Source: Ornithomonoglobus_A sp034090805 (GTDB taxonomy: Bacteria; Bacillota; Clostridia; UBA1381). Taken from it: 33,432 nucleotides of DNA. Of this stretch, positions 17,398-24,337 are shown in pieces. Both the position numbers and the translations under genes were made by a program. The stretch is taken from positions 1 through 33,432 of the forward strand of contig JAXDRV010000123.1 in the NCBI GenBank assembly GCA_034090805.1, written 5' to 3'. The notes beneath the pieces were generated by a model that was not told the DNA's origin, did no database searches, and worked only from the letters and a program-made list of their open reading frames with translations. Position 1 is the stretch's first letter, and each line of letters begins with the position of its first letter.

Positions 17398-17649
17398 ATG
17401 ACTGCTGAACAATTATGAAACGCAGCCGCATAGCGGCTTAAAAGCGTTTCATAATTGTTCAGGTGCAAGGTTTTTTCATAAATACGAAAAAATCCTTGCA
17501 CCTCAAATAAATATTTTGTTCTCAAAATATTTATTTGGGCAAACTTTATCAATGCGAACTGTGTAAAATCTCTGATTTTACACGAAAAATTTTGACAATA
17601 GTCATAATTTTTCCAAATGCGATTGAAAATCGCATTTGTTCAGTGAGCA
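17398..17649. repeat. Multi-hairpin repeat element, complete copy 2
   Basis: The element fills the 289-bp gap between two minus-strand genes. Six hairpins follow in series. A: 17405-17423/17444-17462, 19 perfect bp plus an inner AGCCGC/GCGGCT stem. B: 17461-17477/17486-17503, with one bulge. C: 17504-17518/17523-17537, 15 perfect bp. D: 17561-17570/17574-17583. E: 17584-17596/17601-17613, one mismatch. F: 17615-17624/17628-17637. Only 17538-17560 is unpaired. The ends are inverted: CTGAACAA on the left, TTGTTCAG on the right. TTAATTA flanks both sides (17391-17397, 17650-17656), a possible 7-bp target duplication, though it is itself a palindrome. There is no open reading frame of note, so any mobility would need a helper. 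No T run makes it a clear terminator. Confidence 0.88.
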
Positions 17650-20280
17650 TTAATTACTTGATTGATCCGGCGCAGTCTTTTCAGAAATATTCATCATATT
17701 TCTGTCCGCATTGTAGTCGCTTTCATAACCGAGAAGCTCAGATATTTCCTCTATAGGCAAATAGATTTTATCCGTTCGCACTATAATATCCTTCGTCAGC
17801 GTGCAATCTTTAAAGCCGCGCTTAATTACATTTCCCTCTCCGATTTCATAGAAAATGCTGTCCTTTATAAAGATGATTTTATCGCCCAGCCGCACATAAG
17901 AAATGCCCAAAATATCGAGATACTCACCTGCGTCTATATATTGAATACCGTTTTGCGCAAATGCGGAAGTGTTTTTATCCTTAAGCTCGCGCAAAACAGA
18001 ATTATAAACCACTCTCAGTGTTGAATTATCCTCTTTAAGAATTTCTCGGTAATATTTTTGCGGATCTACAATCGCCCAGTACTGCGGTTTTGCCTGATAT
18101 GCCCTGTCAAATATTCCGCAGTATTCCGCCCTTGGGAAGGTTGATATTACATTTTCATAAGCAAATTGATCTGCCCACGACCAGAAATTAACACGGTTTA
18201 TATGCTCCGAATACTCCCTGTAAATCTTGAACAGCTCTGCATATGCCGTTGCCTGAGTAAACTCCACCTCTTTCGGTATACCGTCCTCATACAGCGGTTT
18301 TTTCGCCGCCTTTTCGCTCTTTGAATAAGCGTTTAAATCAAGCTCGGTAACATCAAGTGAAACTCCGAGTCCAAGATATTTTTCGATTGCACGCCTTACC
18401 GTACTCGGTACAATATCAACAGTATAATGTGACTGCATACCGATTATATCAACTCTTCTTCCTCGCTCCTTTAAGCCCTTTACAAGCTGATATACCGCTT
18501 CACATTTATTTTCATTCTGTTCGCCGTAATCATTATACCTAAGCAATATATCGTCATATCCCGTTTCTTCTGCACATTTAAAGGAATAGTCTATGTAATC
18601 TGCGCCTAAAACGTCATACCATGAGCCTAATGCTCTGTATTGCAGGCTTCCGTCCTCGTTTACACCTCCGACAGCCTCATTTACGACATCCCATGTACCT
18701 ATATGCCAATTTGAATAATCTATCCCCGCAGCATATTCATCGGGATCACCGTCACCCTCGAAATGCTTCATTACCTTCGTAATGTAATCCTTTATAAACT
18801 TAAACGCAGAATCCCTGTCAATAAGACTGCCATCGCTGTTTGTGACGTATTTTTTCGCTGAGCTCCGTTCCCATACAAGAGCATGACCTACCATCTCCAG
18901 ATCATTTCTGTTTGCGAAATCCATCACCTTATCTGCGTCTGCAAAGGTGTATGTAAATTCATCGGTGCCTTTGAGTATCTCGTTAATTTTCAAAAGTCCG
19001 TCCGAAACGACCGTATTAAAATGCTTTTTCAGAAGTCTTCCGTATCTTGAGTTGTCGGATTCCGTCCTGTTCGTAATGGTTCCGCCAACCTTGAAATAGT
19101 CCTTAAAAACCTCCTGAAGCGACGGTATATCCTCCTGAATTTCAGTGTACTCCGCCACCTGACGGCTTGGCGTTGACGAAAGATTTTCTGCTTTTTCCTT
19201 GGGAACATACTTCGTATCATCATACAGCTCTCCATCGCAGTCGGCAACAGCCAAAACATCATCTACATAAAAGTCATAGTACTGCCATGCCTTTGTTCCA
19301 GCTACGATTTGTATTCCCACAGTGCCCGTCACCTTATATTTGCTGCAGTCTATAACTCCCGTCACCTGTGACCAGCCTTTATCCGTTGCCGGCGTTGCTG
19401 ACGATACAATAGGCCATTTCTTTCCCTCGCCCGTAGGAATAATTCCTTGTAACGTGTAATTTCTTGACACATCTCCCGGCTTATTTCTTACCCAGCAGGA
19501 AAACTCGATTTTTGCGTCTTTTGCCGCTCCCGGGAAATATATCATCATTGTTCCGTCGGAGGCTGTCCTGTGCGTAATCTTCATTGAGTACCGCCCCGTA
19601 TGAGCAGGCACCTCATCGGTTATGATATATTCTGCCGTATCATTTGTTTTAAAAGCCTCGTATGTGTTATTTTCAAATGCGGCACGAAGCGTATATTTTC
19701 CGTTATAATTAACAGCAGGAGGCGGATTATCGGCTCCTGAGGACGCTTTATCGGATGTGATTTTCAAATCATCCATAAGATAACTTACAAAGCCGTCACC
19801 CGTCTGTACCGCCACCGCCAGCTGCGGACTTACGCTCATCGTCATATATTTTGTAAAAATTTTTCCCGATAATTTCGTCCACATTCCGCCCGCATTTTCC
19901 GACGCAACAGTATACATCTTTTCACCCTTTTCCTCATCACGGGTAAAAAGCAAAAGTGACACTTTTGCGCTGCCGCCGGCTATTTCCGGCTTAACCCAAA
20001 CCGATATTTCGCTTCTTGCTTCACGGTTTACCTCCGAAAGGGAAATTCTCGGGGCTGATTCCTTATTCAAATAATCCGAAACACGCACAGCTCTTTCCCC
20101 GGTTCTTGCATCTCCTGTAACATAATCCGTTTTCCCGCCGCCGGTAAATACGATTGCGTTATCCTCAAACGACGTATCACAAATTGTAAATTCACCGTCT
20201 GCAAAAATCGGCGTCTGCACGATTGTAAAAATCATTGCAAACACGGCGGCAGAAGCCGCAATACGTTTCTTAAAGTCCAT
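17650..20280 (-). CDS. Secreted GH10 glycanase with CuAO-like C-terminal domain, 876 aa
   Basis: A secreted endo-glycanase. The signal peptide ends near residue 27 (IFA-DG). Two CBM4/9/22-like jelly rolls follow (about 30-178 and 195-360, the latter ending YDFYVDDVLAVAD). GH10 spans about 385-745 with acid/base E535 in TWDVVNEAV and nucleophile E646 in LDVTELDLN. The C-terminal 120 residues resemble a copper-amine-oxidase-like domain (KIYLPIEEISELLGYESDYN). As in its paralogue, the canonical ENxMK motif is SDGLLK and VWHxQ is VWERS; Q and H of GMQSHY and W of NFWSWAD are kept. GGAGG is 8 nt before the ATG, and the start is 15 bp after the DUF4340 gene, so it is co-transcribed with the ABC system. 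The stop codon lies in the TTAATTA that borders the hairpin element. Confidence 0.9.
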   Translation of the reverse strand: MDFKKRIAASAAVFAMIFTIVQTPIFADGEFTICDTSFEDNAIVFTGGGKTDYVTGDARTGERAVRVSDYLNKESAPRISLSEVNREARSEISVWVKPEIAGGSAKVSLLLFTRDEEKGEKMYTVASENAGGMWTKLSGKIFTKYMTMSVSPQLAVAVQTGDGFVSYLMDDLKITSDKASSGADNPPPAVNYNGKYTLRAAFENNTYEAFKTNDTAEYIITDEVPAHTGRYSMKITHRTASDGTMMIYFPGAAKDAKIEFSCWVRNKPGDVSRNYTLQGIIPTGEGKKWPIVSSATPATDKGWSQVTGVIDCSKYKVTGTVGIQIVAGTKAWQYYDFYVDDVLAVADCDGELYDDTKYVPKEKAENLSSTPSRQVAEYTEIQEDIPSLQEVFKDYFKVGGTITNRTESDNSRYGRLLKKHFNTVVSDGLLKINEILKGTDEFTYTFADADKVMDFANRNDLEMVGHALVWERSSAKKYVTNSDGSLIDRDSAFKFIKDYITKVMKHFEGDGDPDEYAAGIDYSNWHIGTWDVVNEAVGGVNEDGSLQYRALGSWYDVLGADYIDYSFKCAEETGYDDILLRYNDYGEQNENKCEAVYQLVKGLKERGRRVDIIGMQSHYTVDIVPSTVRRAIEKYLGLGVSLDVTELDLNAYSKSEKAAKKPLYEDGIPKEVEFTQATAYAELFKIYREYSEHINRVNFWSWADQFAYENVISTFPRAEYCGIFDRAYQAKPQYWAIVDPQKYYREILKEDNSTLRVVYNSVLRELKDKNTSAFAQNGIQYIDAGEYLDILGISYVRLGDKIIFIKDSIFYEIGEGNVIKRGFKDCTLTKDIIVRTDKIYLPIEEISELLGYESDYNADRNMMNISEKTAPDQSSN

Positions 20281-20295
20281 TTTGAAAACCTCCGT

Positions 20296-21222
20296 TTATG
20301 TCAAGTTCTCTTTTTTAATATCCAACATATCAAAATAATCTTCTATCGTAACAAAAATATCCTGTCCGTCATTTTTTATTATCGCCGCTTCTTTCTTTTC
20401 GGCATTTCGGGAAACCTTAAATTCCGTTTTCACCCCTCGGACGTCAGTTATCGTGACTGTACCCTCAGGATAATCAAGTCCGTACTCGGCACGCTTTTCG
20501 CTATTATTCGATACAAGTCTTTTTGCATACATATTATCAAAGTAACGTCCGACAACCGCTCTGAATTTTTCGTCCTCCGCCTCATAGCTGCCCTCGATTT
20601 CACTTTCAATTTTCCATTTTCCGTCCGACTGTTTTTTTGCCGAAAATCCATTTTGACCGCTCACCGAAACTGACGCTATATCACTGTATTTGCTATGAAA
20701 GAGCGTCAAGTCCATTAATTGCCACTTCCTCGACAGAAGCCTGCTTCCGACGTTTGAGTATATGCTGTACACGCTGCCGTCGTCTGACATAATATAATAT
20801 TCCGTTTCGGCCGGAGTAAGATTTCCTATCTTCAGAGTTATATTTCCCCGCGACGCTCTGAAGCTAACGGCGGCTTTGGGAGTATCAAGTCCGTACTGCG
20901 CCGTATCCTTACAATTTTCCGCCAAAAGCCTTCCCTCAATTTTCAAAATATCGTTAATGAGCAGTTCCGCTGCGTTTTTGTCCGTTTCGGTTTCTCTGTC
21001 CTTTATATAAAAGGAATTGTTTTTATGAACTATCGTAAAATTCTCTTCCTGATTTTCAAAGTCAATTTCCTCAATATCAGCCGGCAAAATATCTATAATT
21101 GATGTTTTTTCACCTTCGATATTATACTTTCTCTCTACCTTGATTCCTCCGACCGCAAGCCTGCAAATCAACATAAAAGCAAGCACGGACAATGCAATAA
21201 CAGTGCTTTTATACTTCTTCAT
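20296..21222 (-). CDS. DUF4340 protein of a Gld-type ABC system
   Basis: A 308-aa protein with one N-terminal membrane anchor (STVIALSVLAFMLICRLAVGG) and a large exported part. The YGLDTPKA and YGLDYPEG motifs mark the two DUF4340 repeats. DUF4340 proteins regularly accompany GldA/GldF/GldG-type ABC genes, as here; their biochemical role is not established. I set the start at 21222: AGGAG lies 6 nt upstream and the ATG overlaps the preceding stop as ATGA, so translation is coupled. The longer frame to 21243 would overlap by 25 bp without a better site. Confidence 0.85.
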   Translation of the reverse strand: MKKYKSTVIALSVLAFMLICRLAVGGIKVERKYNIEGEKTSIIDILPADIEEIDFENQEENFTIVHKNNSFYIKDRETETDKNAAELLINDILKIEGRLLAENCKDTAQYGLDTPKAAVSFRASRGNITLKIGNLTPAETEYYIMSDDGSVYSIYSNVGSRLLSRKWQLMDLTLFHSKYSDIASVSVSGQNGFSAKKQSDGKWKIESEIEGSYEAEDEKFRAVVGRYFDNMYAKRLVSNNSEKRAEYGLDYPEGTVTITDVRGVKTEFKVSRNAEKKEAAIIKNDGQDIFVTIEDYFDMLDIKKENLT

Positions 21223-22658
21223 AAATTTCTCCTTTTTATCCAAAGAACAAATCCTGCAGTCAATACGGCAAACGGCAGCAGTCCGCCGAACAATATAATA
21301 TAAACAAATTTTTTATCATTGCTGAGTATCAGGCTTCTGCTGTCTATGCTCTTCGCAGCGATCGGCAGAAGAAGATTTTCGCCGCCTGTCATATACTTCA
21401 CAGTCTGAACAAAAAACTCACGATTCTGATAATCCACAAAATTCAAAATATTGCTTATCTTTGAATCATCGGGAACAAGAAATTTGCTTGTCGAGGCTAC
21501 AAAGACTTTTGAGTCATCTTTTTCGCCTATCGCAGCAATTCCAAAACTTCCTTCGCCGATTTTTCTTCCCGCATCACCGTCAATCAGCTCTCTCTTATCA
21601 GCAGACGACTTCGTTTTCAGAAGATACGATGCATTAACCCCATCCTTTTCCAAAACAGTAAGCGCACTTGCGGACGGGAACAGAATATTAGAATTTTTCA
21701 ACTCTCCGCATATTTCATGCCCCTCCGCAGCCGCCATAAGATAAAGCTCATTATTGCCGACTATTTCACCCTTATTGCCCTCCGAAAGAATATTGTCTTC
21801 AACATTAATTCCGTAATCTGCGGCAATATTCAGAATATTTGCCGGACGCACTCCCGGATCAAGCGTTATAAACAGCTTTCCGCCGCTTTTTAGATATTCC
21901 TCGACCTTTTTGGCTTCTGCTCCCGACAAATCCTCCGTCAATCCGAAAAGTACAAGCATATCCGTATTTTCGGGAGTTATATCATCCTCCGCAAGAACAG
22001 CTTTCTCAACCTCTATGTTTTCCGCTCTCAGCTTTGAAGCGGGAACGGTAAAGGGTATGCCTGCGTGCTCCGTAACATAACGAACAGTGATATGAGAGTC
22101 ACGCACCGTAAAATCAATTGCGTTTGTAAGCTTTTGTTCAAGCGTGAATCCAAGCGAGCGTGTTACATTTCCGTTCTTGTCACGTATGATCGTAAGCGCG
22201 CTGCCGGGGTCAACCGCTGTATATCTTTTGGAGCTTTCAACAATAATCGTCCCCTTTTGCACAGCCTCACCGTCAGCGGTATACCTTGAAACAAAAGCGG
22301 GATTTTTTACGGGGTCAACCTTTTCCACAGTTATTTTTCCCGATCTTTTTTCATATCTGTCCGTCACCTCAGTTACATATGGGCTTTCCTTTCCCGGTTC
22401 AATGAAGTAATAGAACTTTATGTCCTCTTTTAAATTATCAAGATATGCGTTTGTTTCATCTGAAAGGACAAACAGCTTATTCGGTGTCATATCAAAGCTT
22501 AACTGCACTTTCTCAGACAACACTCTTAGGGTACTGTTGAAGATTATAAATACCGCAGCTGCACATATAACCGTTATAAGTGCATTTGTTTTCTTTATCT
22601 TCTTATATGCTGCCATATCGTCCATTCTTCTGTCCCCTTTCTCCGAACCCGCCTTCAT
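21219..22658 (-). CDS. GldG-like ABC-associated membrane protein
   Basis: A 479-aa protein with a membrane segment near each end (ALITVICAAAVFIIFNS and VYIILFGGLLPFAVLTAGFVLW) and an exported centre. The centre has the GldG/ABC_transp_aux pattern: FDMTPNKLFVLSDETNAYL, a thioredoxin/flavodoxin-like region and DMLVLFGLTEDLSGAEAKKV followed by GGKLFITLDPG. It is encoded directly after the permease with an ATGA overlap, so coupled translation is likely. A downstream ATG (22625, MDDMAAY) preceded by AAAGGGG is a possible alternative start. The name comes from Flavobacterium gliding genes; in Firmicutes it does not imply gliding. The substrate of these ABC systems is unknown. Confidence 0.87.
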   Translation of the reverse strand: MKAGSEKGDRRMDDMAAYKKIKKTNALITVICAAAVFIIFNSTLRVLSEKVQLSFDMTPNKLFVLSDETNAYLDNLKEDIKFYYFIEPGKESPYVTEVTDRYEKRSGKITVEKVDPVKNPAFVSRYTADGEAVQKGTIIVESSKRYTAVDPGSALTIIRDKNGNVTRSLGFTLEQKLTNAIDFTVRDSHITVRYVTEHAGIPFTVPASKLRAENIEVEKAVLAEDDITPENTDMLVLFGLTEDLSGAEAKKVEEYLKSGGKLFITLDPGVRPANILNIAADYGINVEDNILSEGNKGEIVGNNELYLMAAAEGHEICGELKNSNILFPSASALTVLEKDGVNASYLLKTKSSADKRELIDGDAGRKIGEGSFGIAAIGEKDDSKVFVASTSKFLVPDDSKISNILNFVDYQNREFFVQTVKYMTGGENLLLPIAAKSIDSRSLILSNDKKFVYIILFGGLLPFAVLTAGFVLWIKRRNL

Positions 22659-23362
22659 GATCTATACCTCTCGCTTTCTGTTTTTACAATTGTAAAAATC
22701 ACAAACAGTGCGGCAAAGCTCAAATAATAGCCTATATCGGCAATATCAAGCACTCCCGAAACAGCCTTATCAAAATGGCTTGCTACGCTCATCACATCAG
22801 CCGCAAATTCTAAAATTCTCCCGCTTACGGCTTCTTTCAGCCAATCTGCAAGATACAGAAGCAGGCATACACCGAACGAAATCACCGCCGCCGCAAGCTG
22901 ACTTTCCGTCATTGCCGAAACAAGCATTCCAACCGATATAAAGCAATATCCTATCAGAAGATACCCGATATAAACCGTAAAAACCTCTCCTGCCGTCTGA
23001 ACACCCTCAGCCATAACAGCTATTCCTGAAAAAAGCGTTAAAAAAACAGCTACAGTAAAAACAAAGCATGCAGCAAAATATTTGCCGATAACTATTTGCC
23101 ATGTCCTGAGCGGCGCCGACATATAAACCGAATCGGTTTTCATATGCTTTTCTTCGGCAAACAGCCGCATTGTAAGAACCGGTACCAAAAATACGAATGC
23201 CGCAATTGTATTGTCAAGCATATTTCCTATTTCCGCATTTTCTCCCATAAGGTTATATGCTACAAAATAGTATCCCGATATAAGCAGAAATACACCTATG
23301 AAGATATATCCCTGAACAGTCAGAAAATACGTTTTTATCTCCTTGCAAAAAATCGCTTTCAC
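22655..23362 (-). CDS. ABC-2 type permease, GldF-like
   Basis: A 235-aa membrane protein with about six hydrophobic segments. The PVLTMRLFAEEKHMKTDSVY block followed by SAPLRTWQIVIGKYFAA is characteristic of the GldF/ABC-2 permease group. The start codon is GTG (23362), with GGAGG 7 nt upstream and only 2 bp after the ATPase stop. It should form the membrane channel with the ATPase encoded upstream and the GldG-like protein downstream. Confidence 0.9.
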   Translation of the reverse strand: MKAIFCKEIKTYFLTVQGYIFIGVFLLISGYYFVAYNLMGENAEIGNMLDNTIAAFVFLVPVLTMRLFAEEKHMKTDSVYMSAPLRTWQIVIGKYFAACFVFTVAVFLTLFSGIAVMAEGVQTAGEVFTVYIGYLLIGYCFISVGMLVSAMTESQLAAAVISFGVCLLLYLADWLKEAVSGRILEFAADVMSVASHFDKAVSGVLDIADIGYYLSFAALFVIFTIVKTESERYRS

Positions 23363-23364
23363 TG

Positions 23365-24318
23365 TTATTCCTCCGTCTTACGCTCTTTATTGCTTTTTTC
23401 AAGCATATTGAGAAATGTGTTCTCAAGATCATTATTCACAACAGAAAATGCCGCAATAGGTAATTTATGCTGCACCAGGCTCATAAAAATCTTATCACGC
23501 ACATCATCACCGGCAGTTATAATGCACTCGGTATTTTCGCCCTTCTGAACGGCATTTATTTCAAAAACACCGCTTATTCCCGAAACAGCATCCGATACCG
23601 TGCGTTTTTGCCCTGAAATGATATACTTAAACACAAATCTCCGTCCGTCCGAAATATTTTTTTCTCCTATTTTGTCCTTATCTCCAAATCCCGCAAGTTT
23701 TCCCTTATTTATCATCAGAATTTTATTGCATACCGAATCAATTTCCGACAGTATATGCGAGCTTAAAATAATACCGCTGTTTTTGCTGAGTTCCTTTACA
23801 AGAGCAAGCATATCCAGCTTCTGTGCGGGATCAAGACCGTTTGTCGGCTCATCAAGCACAAGAAACGGAGGATAACCCAAAATTGCCTGTGCAAGCCCTA
23901 CACGCTGACAATATCCGTGCGAGAGATTTCCTATCTTTCGTTTAGCGGCCTTTTCAAGTCCCGTCAGCTCAATTACCTCACGTATACGAGCCCTTTTGTT
24001 CACCTTGAGCTGTTTTATATCAAAAATTGTATTTAGATATTCCGTGACGGTAAATTTCGGGTAAAGCGGCGGCCGTTCCGGAAGATAGCCTATATTTTTC
24101 TTTGCACTGATCGGTTCTGTCAGAATATCAAAGCCGTTTATTCCGACACTCCCCTCATCAGGAGCGATACAGCCTGTTATTATTTTCATTGTTGTAGATT
24201 TCCCTGCACCGTTCGGGCCGATAAAGCCCACTATATCTCCCCGTTCAAATGAAAAGGAAAAATCCTTCAGTGCCGTCAGATTTCCGTACTTTTTTGTAAT
24301 ATTCCGTACTTCAAGCAT
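23365..24318 (-). CDS. ABC transporter ATPase, GldA-like
   Basis: The ATP-hydrolysing subunit of the Gld-type ABC system, 317 aa. Walker A is GPNGAGKST (34-42), the Q-loop region is GYLPERPPLY, the signature is LSHGYCQRVG (132-141), Walker B is FLVLDEP (152-158) and the switch His is in ILSSHILSEID. The C-terminal extension of about 100 residues is usual for ABC-2 ATPases. The true start is the ATG at 24318 (MLEVRNITKKYG), 19 bp after the SLH gene, with GGAG 9 nt upstream. The frame is open to 24471, but that would run into the SLH gene and add 51 residues unrelated to the family. It is not the ATPase of the sugar importer in this locus, which belongs to another class. Confidence 0.92.
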   Translation of the reverse strand: MLEVRNITKKYGNLTALKDFSFSFERGDIVGFIGPNGAGKSTTMKIITGCIAPDEGSVGINGFDILTEPISAKKNIGYLPERPPLYPKFTVTEYLNTIFDIKQLKVNKRARIREVIELTGLEKAAKRKIGNLSHGYCQRVGLAQAILGYPPFLVLDEPTNGLDPAQKLDMLALVKELSKNSGIILSSHILSEIDSVCNKILMINKGKLAGFGDKDKIGEKNISDGRRFVFKYIISGQKRTVSDAVSGISGVFEINAVQKGENTECIITAGDDVRDKIFMSLVQHKLPIAAFSVVNNDLENTFLNMLEKSNKERKTEE

Positions 24319-24337
24319 TGCCGTATTCTCCGTTCGT

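Noticed and set aside
17405..17462. Ordinary rho-independent terminator after the GH10 gene
   Set aside because: The stem is strong but neither strand has a T run directly after it, and it is one part of a longer hairpin chain repeated elsewhere.
21219..24318. Gliding motility machinery
   Set aside because: Gld names come from Bacteroidetes; the remaining gliding genes are not seen and GldA/F/G/DUF4340 sets occur in many non-gliding bacteria.
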